Under the pieces are notes generated by a model. That model searched no databases, had not been told where the DNA came from, and was given only the letters and a program-made list of their open reading frames with translations. The position numbers were made by a program, and so were the translations under genes. Shown here piece by piece: positions 1-8,300 of a stretch of 31,372 bases of DNA (position 1 is its first letter; each line of letters begins with the position of its first letter). Origin of the DNA: an uncultured Desulfobacteraceae bacterium (GTDB lineage: Bacteria > Desulfobacterota > Desulfobacteria > Desulfobacterales > UBA2174); the NCBI GenBank assembly GCA_937982505.1, contig CALJLV010000105.1, positions 1 to 31,372 of the forward strand. The letters are read 5' to 3'.

Positions 1-46
1 ACCACCGAGATCTACACTCTTTCCCTACACGACGCTCTTCCGATCT
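1..46. other. Illumina sequencing adapter left on the contig end
   Basis: The first 46 bases match the 3' part of the Illumina P5/TruSeq universal adapter, from ACCACCGAGATCTACAC through to the closing GACGCTCTTCCGATCT. This is library sequence, not genome. The genomic insert starts at 47. Position 1 is therefore an untrimmed contig end, and any protein read through it is artificial. Confidence 0.97.
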
Positions 47-231
47 AAGATGATCGAGGCCATGGAGGTGCCCAGGGCCAGGTGCATGATGGTTTCCGGG
101 GCGATTCCCTGCCAGGAGAAGCAGAAGACGAGCATCGGCACGATGACCAATCCGCCGCCGATGCCCAGCAAACCCGCCAGAATGCCGGCGATGGCCCCCA
201 CCGCGAGATAAACAAGCAACACCGTGTCCAT
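47..231 (-). CDS. TauE/SafE (TSUP) family anion exporter, N-terminal part only
   Basis: This is the start of a membrane protein of the TauE/SafE family, which moves sulfite, sulfonates or related anions across the inner membrane. About 61 genuine residues remain. They begin MDTVLLVYLAVGAIAGIL and contain the family's glycine-rich first-helix motif, AGLLGIGGGLVIVP, followed by a second hydrophobic segment. The ATG at 231 is chosen because an AAGGA lies about 12 bases upstream and the family motif follows directly; the open frame further upstream is low-complexity. The usual length is about 250-270 residues, so roughly three quarters is missing. Reading on into the adapter adds the false ending DRKSVV and a stop. 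The family is clear; the substrate cannot be told. Confidence 0.88.
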
Positions 232-331
232 GAATCGGCCCTGAGGTTCCTTTTCCGATTGCGCCCCCTGGCGGCCCCGAATCGCGGCGGATCCGCGTCC
301 CGGGAATCTACTGCCGCGTCCAAGGCTGCCT

Positions 332-360
332 CCGATATCAGGGGCGCGCAAAAGGGTCAA
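332..360 (-). promoter_or_regulatory. Candidate sigma70-type promoter for the TauE/SafE gene
   Basis: On the minus strand TTGACC (355-360) is followed after exactly 17 bases by TATCGG (332-337). The -35 box matches consensus at 5 of 6 positions; the -10 box matches only in TAT. It lies about 100 bases upstream of the exporter start and downstream of the HU gene end, so it could give the exporter its own transcript. Confidence 0.4.
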
Positions 361-372
361 GGCGATTCACGC

Positions 373-393
373 GGCCCTTTGGGTGCCAGGGCC
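373..393 (-). terminator. Hairpin downstream of the HU gene
   Basis: GGCCCT (373-378) and AGGGCC (388-393) form a six-pair stem about 20 bases past the HU stop codon. No U-run follows on the minus strand, so this is at best a weak or Rho-assisted terminator. Confidence 0.25.
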
Positions 394-411
394 GGGAATG
401 CATCAGAAGCC

Positions 412-684
412 CTATTCAGCGATATGATCGCGCAGGGTCTTGCCGGGAACGAACCTAACGACCCGGTGGGCGGCGATGGCGATGGCATCACCCGTTTTGG
501 GGTTGCGTCCGGTGCGCGCCTGCCGCTGGGCCACCTTGAAGGTGCCGAATCCGCTCAGGGTGACCGTATCTCCGCCCTGCAGGGCAAGGCTGATCCGCGC
601 CAGCAGGCTGTCCACGGCCGCGGCGGCGGTCTTGCGGTCCGGCAGCACCTTTTCGACTTCGGCGATCAATTCCTGTTTGTTCAT
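412..684 (-). CDS. HU/IHF family DNA-binding protein
   Basis: A 90-residue histone-like protein that bends and compacts DNA as a dimer. It starts MNKQELIAEV, as HU proteins typically do, and carries the DNA-binding beta-arm region around residues 46-76, including SGFGTF and GRNPKTGDAI, followed by the closing KTLRDHI helix. The length is exactly that of the HU family. The ATG at 684 has a GGGAG about 10 bases upstream. It is the last gene of a same-strand run with the DksA-like gene and the 118-residue gene, 88 bases behind the latter. HU or an IHF-like paralogue cannot be separated by eye. Confidence 0.95.
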   Translation of the reverse strand: MNKQELIAEVEKVLPDRKTAAAAVDSLLARISLALQGGDTVTLSGFGTFKVAQRQARTGRNPKTGDAIAIAAHRVVRFVPGKTLRDHIAE

Positions 685-772
685 TGAAAAAAATCTCCCT
701 TTCGGGCCGGCCCCGGGACCGCCGGTGGTTTGAGGGGGTTTTGCCCGGCACGATCCGGGCGGACAGTGGTCT

Positions 773-1129
773 TCAGGCCACCGCGGAGGTCGCGGCGGGG
801 TTGGCGTGGGGCTTGATCTCGAAAGCGCCCTGGCGCTTGTCGTACCAGCCTTGGAACAAGATCAGCTCCGGATGCTGGGACAACTGGTTGTAGTCGCGCA
901 CTTCAATTCCCTGCTGATCGGCGTTCTTGGGGTCGAAAACGCACATGTCGCGAACGCTCCCGCCGCCCGGCCGGTCGCGAAAGACGACCATCAATCCCCA
1001 GATCCAATCCGGGTTCTGTTTGAGGGTCACCACCAGATAGCGCCCCACGTCGTCGGGAATCTCCTTGGGCTTGGAGGCCCGCGGCGCGTCGGGGCCGATA
1101 GTGTCGCGCTGCCAGAATCTGAGCTTCAT
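773..1129 (-). CDS. Conserved-looking 118-residue protein of unknown function
   Basis: I do not recognise a named family. The protein begins MKLRFWQRDTIGP and is soluble, with no signal peptide or membrane segment. It holds an aromatic core (DWIWGLMVVFRDRP, LILFQGWYDKRQG) and a two-residue-spaced acidic middle. An AGGAGG sits about 5 bases before the ATG, the best ribosome-binding site in this block, which supports a real gene. It lies 36 bases after the DksA/TraR-like gene and 88 bases before HU on the same strand, so the three are probably co-transcribed. This context suggests a nucleoid or transcription-related setting, but nothing in the sequence proves a role. Confidence 0.75.
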   Translation of the reverse strand: MKLRFWQRDTIGPDAPRASKPKEIPDDVGRYLVVTLKQNPDWIWGLMVVFRDRPGGGSVRDMCVFDPKNADQQGIEVRDYNQLSQHPELILFQGWYDKRQGAFEIKPHANPAATSAVA

Positions 1130-1165
1130 CGTCTCCTCCTGGGGATGAACGGTCCGTTGGACCCG

Positions 1166-1555
1166 TCAACCGGTAACGCGTTCGAGTTTTTCCTGGGCGG
1201 TCTTGCATTCGATGCAGTAGGTGGCCACAGGCCTGGCTTTCAGGCGCGCCAGCTCGATTTCCTCGCCGCAGCCTTCGCAAATCCCGTAGGTGCCGTCCTC
1301 GATGCGGGCCAGCGCCTCCTCGATTTTCTGGATCAGGCGGCTCTCCCGGTGGCGCATGCGCTCCATCATGCCCCGGTCCCGGTCGCTGCTGGCCTGATCG
1401 AGAGGGTCGGGGGAAAAGTCCACCGGATCCTCCCGGTCGATTCCCGTGCTCTGCAGAACGGTGAGCCGTTCGGCAAGCTGGCCCTGGAGCAGATCCTTGA
1501 AGTAGATCAGTATATCTTGGCGGTCGGCCGGGTCGGAATCAGATGCCGGGCTCAT
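1166..1555 (-). CDS. DksA/TraR family C4 zinc-finger protein
   Basis: A 129-residue protein of the DksA/TraR family, whose members bind the secondary channel of RNA polymerase and modulate initiation, often together with ppGpp. The N-terminal half (about 10-85) is helical and charged, fitting the coiled-coil hairpin. The C-terminal zinc finger has Cys at 93, 96, 114 and 117 (CEGC and CIEC) with the family spacing, inside GTYGICEGCGEEI. The ATG at 1555 is preceded by AAGGAG at 6 bases. It is the first gene of a probable operon with the 118-residue gene and HU. Many Desulfobacterota carry several such paralogues, so I do not equate it with E. coli dksA. Confidence 0.92.
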   Translation of the reverse strand: MSPASDSDPADRQDILIYFKDLLQGQLAERLTVLQSTGIDREDPVDFSPDPLDQASSDRDRGMMERMRHRESRLIQKIEEALARIEDGTYGICEGCGEEIELARLKARPVATYCIECKTAQEKLERVTG

Positions 1556-2049
1556 GCGCTGCTCCTTGGGAGATGGCCATCCCGGTGCGCCGCATCGGAC
1601 CCGGACCCGTGCGGCGATCTTCCGGGCTCTTGGCCCTACAGGATCTTCTCGTTTTTGTTTCGAACAGCCAACACGACGCCGACGGGCGGGAATCCTGAAT
1701 GTTCCGCTCTGTTAGGCATCCCCGGTTCCCGCGGGCGCCGGGGTCCGGACCACCGCGGGGGCGTGCGCCGCGGCGCAAAACGCCGCTTCCTTCGGCCCAG
1801 CAACACGCGTGCCAGAGGATAGGAGTTTTTTCGAATCCATCCGGGTGCCCGCGGGCAACCCGTGGAAACCGGCTCCACACCCCGAACGGGGCTCCCGGCG
1901 GCAGCGAGGCCGCAACTCTTCGCCCCCTGGCCGGGTCGGAACCGGTTATTCCGTTTTGTGAGCGGAAAGAATCGGTCGTTCCGTTTTCGACTTTTGCGCG
2001 ATGGACCGGGCCCCGAGGAAAGGGGCCGGGGGGTCGAACCGGCTCCGGA
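1556..2049. other. 494-base intergenic stretch, no gene supported
   Basis: Open frames here change frame often, lack ribosome-binding sites and resemble no family. The stretch is rich in G+C palindromes: a six-pair hairpin GCGGCG/CGCCGC with a CAAAA loop at 1770-1786, and a GC-rich stem around 2006-2029 just past the permease stop that may help end its transcript. It must also contain the promoter of the DksA/TraR-like gene. I looked for tRNA, RNase P, 6S and SRP RNA landmarks and saw none. Confidence 0.5.
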
Positions 2050-3276
2050 TCAGCCCATGAATACGATCCAGGCCATCAGGATGAGAATGGAGACCAGGGT
2101 GACCGGCACGCCGATGGCGGCATGCTCCCGGAACCCGAGGTCCACGCCGCAGATGCGGGCCTGCTCCACCACGATGAGGTTGGCGATGGAGCCGATGAGG
2201 ATCAGGTTCCCGGCGAAGGTGCTGGCCAGCGCCAGGACGTACCACTGGGACGGGACGGCGGCATCCAGAAAACGGACGATGAGCATCACGGCCGGCACGT
2301 TGCTCACCAGGTTGCTCAGGACGGTGGCGGCCAACGAAAGGACGTAAAGATTCTGGATCTCGATCCCCCGGGCGGTCAGATGGCCCAGGATCCGCTCGGG
2401 TGCGCCCTGGAGGCTGATCCCTTCGATGACGATGAACAGGGCGCAAAACAGGGTGATCAGGTGCCAGTCCACCAGGGTCAGCATCTGGCGCGACTGCATC
2501 CGCCGGCTGCACAGCAGGAGGCCGGCCACGGCCAGGGCGGACAGTTCACGGGGAATCCCGGTGAAGAAAAGGAGCACCAGAACGGTGGTGGCCGCCAGCC
2601 CCTTGGTGCTCTGCCAGCGGTTGAACGGCTGCAGGGGGGGCGCGGCGGCATGATCCGCCGCGGCCTGGGGAAGGGTAAAGCGGCGGCGGTAGCGCGCGCA
2701 GAGCAGGACGAAGGCGCCGGCCAGGGAAGCCAGCACCGGCGGCAGGCACCAGGCGATGAAAGGCCCGAAGGCCAGACGGCCCACCTGTCCGATGAGCATG
2801 TTCTGAGGGTTGCCGATGATCGTGGCGGCCGAACCGATGTTGCTCGCCAGGGCCAGTCCGAGCAGGTAGGGGGCCGGGTTGAGGCCGGCGCCGCGAACGC
2901 TCAGGGCGATGACCGGGGTGAACGCCAGACAGACGATGTCGTTGGCCAGCAGGGCGCTGAGCAGGGCGCTGAGCAGCATGCTGGCCATCAGGAAAAGTCG
3001 CGGGCGGTCGAGCAGGGCCGCGCTGCGCAGGGCGGCCCAGGTGTAAAAACCGCCCAGGCGGAGCTGGGCCGAGACGATCATCAGGGCAAAGAGAAGCAGA
3101 ATGGTGCCGTGGTCGATGGCCGCCAGGGCGAAATCCATCGGCAGGGCACCGCTGGCCACCATGGCGATGGCCCCCAGCAGGGCGATACCGGTGCGGTCCA
3201 GGGTCAGCCACGGCACCCGTCCCAGCGCGACGCCCAGATAGGTCAGCACGAAAATGAGGATCGGCAGCAGGCGCAT
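2050..3276 (-). CDS. ArsB/NhaD-type (SLC13/IT superfamily) ion permease
   Basis: A 408-residue integral inner-membrane carrier of the ion transporter superfamily (arsenite, sodium/proton or dicarboxylate carriers). Two inverted halves can be seen. Residues 111-123 (NDIVCLAFTPVI) and 145-160 (SNIGSAATIIGNPQN) form the first pair of broken-helix motifs. LVSNVPAVMLI and AGNLILIGSIANLIVVE repeat the pattern near the C-terminus. About ten hydrophobic segments are present. The start at 3276 has a poor ribosome-binding site and lies 6 bases after the DUF4197 stop, suggesting translational coupling. Substrate specificity cannot be read from the sequence; anion or Na+/H+ exchange are the main options. 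Confidence 0.87.
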   Translation of the reverse strand: MRLLPILIFVLTYLGVALGRVPWLTLDRTGIALLGAIAMVASGALPMDFALAAIDHGTILLLFALMIVSAQLRLGGFYTWAALRSAALLDRPRLFLMASMLLSALLSALLANDIVCLAFTPVIALSVRGAGLNPAPYLLGLALASNIGSAATIIGNPQNMLIGQVGRLAFGPFIAWCLPPVLASLAGAFVLLCARYRRRFTLPQAAADHAAAPPLQPFNRWQSTKGLAATTVLVLLFFTGIPRELSALAVAGLLLCSRRMQSRQMLTLVDWHLITLFCALFIVIEGISLQGAPERILGHLTARGIEIQNLYVLSLAATVLSNLVSNVPAVMLIVRFLDAAVPSQWYVLALASTFAGNLILIGSIANLIVVEQARICGVDLGFREHAAIGVPVTLVSILILMAWIVFMG

Positions 3277-3282
3277 GCAGGA

Positions 3283-4068
3283 TCAGTCGGACCCGCCGAA
3301 AACCTTCTGCAGCAGTGCTGTGGTGCGCTGGGCCGGGTTGGCCCGGATGGCGGCCTCCTCCTTGGCCAGATAGGTGAAGATCCCCTTGAGCCCGTAGTCG
3401 ACCACGTGCCCGGTGAGATCGGCCTTGAGATCCGGCACCAGGGGCAGGCTGCGGTATTGGCCCATGACCTGGTCATAGGCCTGAACCGCCCCGGCCTGGG
3501 ACAGGCTCTGCTCCACCACCGGCCGCATGGCCGCCGCCAGCGGGGCGCTCATCTGGCCCTCGAAATAGCGGGTGGCCGCATCCGGTGCGCCTTTCCAGAT
3601 GGCCTGGGCATCCTGGATGGTCATCCGCGAAACGGCGTCCAGGAAAAGATCCCTGGCCTTGGGCGCCGCGGCTTCGGCGGCCCGGTTGAGGCGCAGCGCC
3701 AGGTCCTCGGTCATCCCGCCCATGCCGACCCGGGAAAGGGCCTTGTGCACCGTCTGCAGGCTCTGGGGCAGAGGAATGCGGATGCTGGGATCGGCGTTGA
3801 ACCCGTCGGCGGCCCCCAGCCGGTCCACCACGCGCTGCGACCCGACCCGCAGCGCTTCCTTGAGCCCTTCAGCGATTTCGGCGGGCATCAGGGACGACCC
3901 GCCGGCCGTCTGGCCACCGGTCGATTTCCCGGCGGCCTGTTTGAGCAGATCGCCGCCGACCTTCATCCAGTCGCTTTGAGATTTGGCCTCTGTTTGGCTC
4001 ATGATCACCACCGCCCCGAGAGCCAGAATCAAACCGGCGACCTTCCTTGAACACATGCGTGTCTTCAT
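3283..4068 (-). CDS. DUF4197 protein with signal peptide
   Basis: A 261-residue exported protein of the DUF4197 family, which has no established function. A basic start and a hydrophobic stretch (VAGLILALGAVVIM) form a signal peptide within the first 30 residues. The conserved region then runs from SLMPAEIAEGLKEALRVGS to the end and includes PLPQSLQTVHKALSRVG and VVDYGLKGIFTYLAKEEAAIR. Two ATGs lie six bases apart. AGGGGG directly abuts the first (4074) but is 6 bases from the second (4068), so the second is chosen. It is co-directional with, and 6 bases from, the permease, so the two are likely one transcript. Periplasmic location is inferred. Confidence 0.88.
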   Translation of the reverse strand: MKTRMCSRKVAGLILALGAVVIMSQTEAKSQSDWMKVGGDLLKQAAGKSTGGQTAGGSSLMPAEIAEGLKEALRVGSQRVVDRLGAADGFNADPSIRIPLPQSLQTVHKALSRVGMGGMTEDLALRLNRAAEAAAPKARDLFLDAVSRMTIQDAQAIWKGAPDAATRYFEGQMSAPLAAAMRPVVEQSLSQAGAVQAYDQVMGQYRSLPLVPDLKADLTGHVVDYGLKGIFTYLAKEEAAIRANPAQRTTALLQKVFGGSD

Positions 4069-4116
4069 GGTCATCCCCCTGGTACGGGTTTAGAGAAAGG
4101 CATCCCTTGGCCGTTA

Positions 4117-4145
4117 TCCATATCGCAGCCGGGATGCCAAAGCAA
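4117..4145 (-). promoter_or_regulatory. Candidate promoter for the DUF4197-permease operon
   Basis: Minus-strand TTGCTT (4140-4145) is followed after 17 bases by TATGGA (4117-4122), about 50 bases upstream of the DUF4197 start. Both boxes are partial matches. The spacing and position are right, and the gene upstream (jetD) ends at 4247, leaving this gap as the only place for a promoter. Confidence 0.35.
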
Positions 4146-4246
4146 CGATGACCGGTCTGGTCTGCCGGCCACTTCCGGTCGGACCGGACCAAGAGGCGAT
4201 CGGGAGCCGGGATTTGGCCCGCAAACGGCTGCCCGGATCTCTTGTT

Positions 4247-5347
4247 TTATGGAAGATCCCCTTCGCGCATCGCCGGGTTGCCAATCGCCGCGGTGATGGC
4301 CTCGGCGCTCAACCCCTCTTGCGGCCAGCGGGCCGCGTGAGCCTTGTCGAGGTAGATGGCGGCGAGCTCCCCGCCCAGCCAGGCCCGGGCCCAGGACGGG
4401 TCGTGGGCGGTCTGCTGCGGGCGGCGGTAGGCGACCGTCCGTCCCCGTTGCAGCAGTGCCCGGTAGAGGCGCCGTTCGGCCCGCAGAGGCGCGAGGTCCT
4501 TTTGCCGGCGATATTCGCTGATCCGCCGGGGAATGGCCAGACCGACAGGATCCAGGTCGCCGAAGTACAACACCCCGGCAGCCGCCACCTGTTCCTCGAT
4601 GTCCTGCAGCCCGTCGCTGGCCCGCTCGGCGGCGCAGACCGCAAATCCCTGCCCGTAGACCACCGCCGCATAGATTTCGAGCGTATCGTTGGCCCGGCGG
4701 CAGCTCCAGTAGGTGCAGGCGTTTTCCACCACCAGCAGCGGTTTGCCCGCCGTCCGGGCGCGATCCATGGACAGGGGCCGAAAGGGCAGCGGCTCGGGGC
4801 AGTAGAAGCAGTCCAGGTCGGCCAGGCTGATGCGCCCGCCGAAGAGGCCCTGGCGCACGTAGCCGTCCAAGGCCTTTTCGTCGCCGAAGACGGCCAGGGC
4901 CCGCTCCCGGTGGGGGATGCACTCCGCGTCGGGCCGCCGCTCGAGCAGGTAGCGGTTGACCCGCCGGGCCCGGCGCAGTTCGGCTTCTCCCTTGAGGGTG
5001 TGGGCGAAGGCGACCATGCGGGTGGGCTCCCAGGCGGTGTCGTGGCGCAGCGTGTCGAGGGTCTCCCGGCGGCGCTGCCGGATCGCCTCGGCTTCGGGGC
5101 GCAGGGCCGTCACAAAGCGGGGCAGACCGCCTTGCCGGTCCCAGCCGCGGCGGCCGGCCGGAAGCCGCAGCCGGCCTTCGCCGGCCAGGGCCTCGAGGGC
5201 CGCCAGCAGGCGGTCGCGGATCTCGAAATCGCTCACCGGCCCCAGGGGTAGACGCCGGACGGCCGCCAGCAGGGTTTCCACGGCCACCCGTTTGCGCGCC
5301 GAAGCCTCGATTTGGTCCAGGACGGTATCACGCAGGCGGCTGGTCAT
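4247..5347 (-). CDS. jetD: JetD, Toprim nuclease subunit of a Wadjet system
   Basis: A 366-residue protein with the JetD layout: an N-terminal winged-helix/arm region (about 1-150) and a C-terminal topoisomerase-primase (Toprim) nuclease domain like that of topoisomerase VI/Spo11. The catalytic Glu is E208 in LLVVENACTYW, and the metal-binding Asp pair is D264/D266 in YFGDLDPVGLAIPRRI. Both are intact. In known Wadjet systems JetD cuts circular DNA presented by the JetABC motor, which removes plasmids. The start is MTSRLRDTVLDQ at 5347, with GGAAAG 5 bases upstream. It overlaps the end of jetC by 20 bases, so translation is probably coupled. It is the last gene of the operon. Confidence 0.9.
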   Translation of the reverse strand: MTSRLRDTVLDQIEASARKRVAVETLLAAVRRLPLGPVSDFEIRDRLLAALEALAGEGRLRLPAGRRGWDRQGGLPRFVTALRPEAEAIRQRRRETLDTLRHDTAWEPTRMVAFAHTLKGEAELRRARRVNRYLLERRPDAECIPHRERALAVFGDEKALDGYVRQGLFGGRISLADLDCFYCPEPLPFRPLSMDRARTAGKPLLVVENACTYWSCRRANDTLEIYAAVVYGQGFAVCAAERASDGLQDIEEQVAAAGVLYFGDLDPVGLAIPRRISEYRRQKDLAPLRAERRLYRALLQRGRTVAYRRPQQTAHDPSWARAWLGGELAAIYLDKAHAARWPQEGLSAEAITAAIGNPAMREGDLP

Positions 5348-8300
5348 GGCCTCTTTCCAGGTTGAGCTGGGTGATCTCCAGGCACTCGTAAGTGGCACCG
5401 CCGATGGCGACGCGCCGCTCCCCTTTGCGGATGGCCACCCGCAGCTCGAACAGGTCCAGGGATTCGCGGTCGTTGATCCCGGTCAGGTAGACGCACTGGA
5501 TGCCCATGGCCCGGGCCACCTTCAACTGGGCGTCCAGGAAGTCGGAGCGGTTGCAGACCCCGAGCGGATTGTCCAGGAGCAGAAAGGCGGGGAGGCGTTC
5601 GCCGCTGCGGTGGCGCCGCCGGCTGCGCATGGAAATCAGCAGGGCGTAGAGCAGCACGGCAGTGGTCAGGGCCTCGCCCCCGGAGCCCAGGTCCCTGCCC
5701 ACCGGTTCGTAGTTGCGGCCGGTATCGTCGCACTTGAGCAGGCGAATGCCGAATTCCTTGCGGCCCGTCGCGGCCGCCAGGAGCTGGTAGAGCAGTTCGG
5801 CCCCCAGGCCGTTGCCGGCCCGGTGATTGACGGGCGGCAGGCGGTGGGACTGAATCATTTCGTGGAGCCAATTGTCCACGGATTGGCGAAAGGCCTCGGC
5901 ATGCTTGACGAAGTCCAGGCCCGCGCCGGCGCGCAGGATGGGCCGGCCCCCATAGATGAACACCGCCTCGGGCACCGTCACCTGGGCGGCGGCCTGGAGC
6001 CGGCGGTAGTAGTCGCGCCCGCTCTGCAGCAGCATGTCCACCAGGTTGTCGACGATGCGCTGGGAAATCTCCAGGTCGCTTTCCAGGTTGCGGGTGACGT
6101 TGACGCAGTGCCGGATCAGCGCTTCGGCCTGTTCGCCCAGCGATTCGGCGTCGTGGCCCCGCAGCGCATCGACCAGCGCCGGCAGGTGCTGCCGGAACCG
6201 GTCGCTCACCAGGGCGGTCTGCAACCGGTCGAAGGCCCGGCCCAGGCCGGCGCGGGCGGCGGAAAGGGCCCGGCGGTCCTGCGCTTCGGCCGCCATCATC
6301 GTGTCGACCTGGGCCTGGAGGGCCTGGAGCGGGGCGGACTCCGGCATGCGCAGATCCGGCCACTGGACCCGTGGTGAGGCCTGATCCCATAATGCCTCGA
6401 AGCGCTGCACCGCGGCCAGGGCCACCCGGATGTCCTGGAAGCGGTCTTCGGCGGCCTTGCGGTCCGCCTCCAGCTTGCGGCAGCGCTGGCACAAGCGGTC
6501 GTGGGCCTCGGCGTGGCGCGTCTCTTCGTCCCGCAAACGCTGCCGCAGGGCATCCAAATCCGCCTCCGGCTCCAGGCCCGACGGATCCAGGTCGGGCCGG
6601 ACTCCCCGGGTGGCCCTGGCGGCGAGTTCCTCCTCCAGGCGTTGGATCTGTTGGCGCTGGTGATCGATATCGGCTTCGGCGCGGATCGCGGCCTCGCGGT
6701 TGGACGCCAGATGGTCGGCGACCGCCTTCATGCGGGCCTCCCGCTCCGCTGCGCTGCGGCCGGCCCAGGCGCCGGCCAGGTCCTCGTCGAAGGGCTGCTC
6801 CCGGCGCAGGGCGCCCAGACGCGACTCGGTGTCGGCGATCTCGGCGCGCAGGGCATCCAGCTCTTTTTGCAGGGCGTCGATTCCCAACTGGTGGGCCGTC
6901 TGACGCTGGTCTTCGCGGGCCTCCTCCCAGAGGCGGCGCAACGTCCTGGGGTCCATCTCCAGGACGCCTTGTCGCTCGGCTTGCCCAAGATCCGGCGCTT
7001 CGGTGCGGGGCACGTCGGCGGCCCGCTCCTCCAGGGTTGTGAGCCGTTCTTCGCCGGCCCGCCGCTCCGCCATGAGGTCGGACAAGGATTGCCGGAGCCG
7101 CTGCAGGCGCTCCGCGTCGGCCGCGACGGCCTGGTCCACCGCGGCCCGGTCGGCGGCCGTCTGCCGCCGTTCGGCTTCCCAGCGCGGCAGGTCCTGGTAG
7201 CGTTGAAGCCAGCGCGCGACCCGTTCGAGGTGTTCCTGGAAGCGGGTCAGATCGGCCGTCCGCTCCATGCAGCGCTGGTTCTCGCCGGCCTTGCGGTCCC
7301 GCAATGCGTCTCTGCGGGTCTCGATCGCCGCCAGCTCGCCGTTTTGCTGGACGCGGGCCGTTTCCAGCGCGCTCACCCGGTCGGCCAGGGCGTGCACCGC
7401 CTCCGCATCCGGGTAGATCTCCTGGTAGCGATGCAGTTCGCGACTGCTGCGTTCCAGGGCCTGCACGTCCCGGGCATCCGCTTCGATCTCGTGCCGGAGC
7501 GCTTCCAGGGATTGGCGGCATTGCGTTCGAATGGCATCCAGGTGCGCCCTGGAATAGACGTTGGGATCCGGCGGGCGGATCACCGTCTGAAGGATGGGGA
7601 TCAGGTCCTCGGGAGAACAGGGGGTCGAGACGACTACCGGCCGCTGCAGCCAGGCCGGCGCCGGCAGGCCGGCGACGGCGTCCACCACTTCCGGGGTCGC
7701 GGCCATGATCCCGGTAAAACGGCCCGGGTCGGCCTCGATGAAGCGCGCCACCGCCGGCGGGTCGGGGTAGAGGCCGGCCAGGTAATGGGGAAAGGCTTTG
7801 AGTTCGCCGGGCGACAGGCCCTTTTCGTAATAGTGGACAATCAGGCGTTGGACCTGGGAATCGACGGCCAGGGTTTCGGTCTCTTCCAGCCGCTTGAGCT
7901 CCCCTTCCAGTTCGATGCGGCGGTCCTTCTTGTCCGCCAGCCGGTCCCGGCAACGCGCCAGGGCATCGTCCAGCCGCGATACCAGCCCGGCCGCGGTGGG
8001 TTCGAGGTCCACGCTGCCAGCCATGCGCTGAAGCCAGGGGTCGGCCTTCAGCCGCTCCCGATGGCGTGCTTCAAGCGCCTGCCGCTCTTGGGCCTCGGCC
8101 AGTCGCGCGTCGAGCCCGGCCAGTTGGGCCTGCAGCGCTTTCCAGGCTTCGTCGGCCGCCGCGATTTCCGTGTCCAGCGCCTGGGTCCGGGCAAGGGCCT
8201 GGTCGAGGGCCTCCCGGGTGTCGGCGACGGCCGCCTGGAAGCGTTCCCGGGCCTCGGCCGGGGTTTCCCCCGCCTCCAGGGGCAGGGCCTGGCGTTCGGC

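Noticed and set aside
1800..1870. Possible tRNA-like TTCGAATCC
   Set aside because: Only the loop-like string is present; no acceptor stem, anticodon arm or paired T-stem could be built around it.
1699..4050. 783-codon open frame on the plus strand
   Set aside because: It is antisense to the permease and DUF4197 genes. Its Gln/Gly/His-rich composition is what GC-rich coding DNA gives when read on the other strand, and it has no recognisable domain.
5344..7953. 869-codon second minus-strand frame within jetC
   Set aside because: It is the same strand but out of frame with jetC, rich in Pro/Gly/Arg, and lacks a plausible start or domain.
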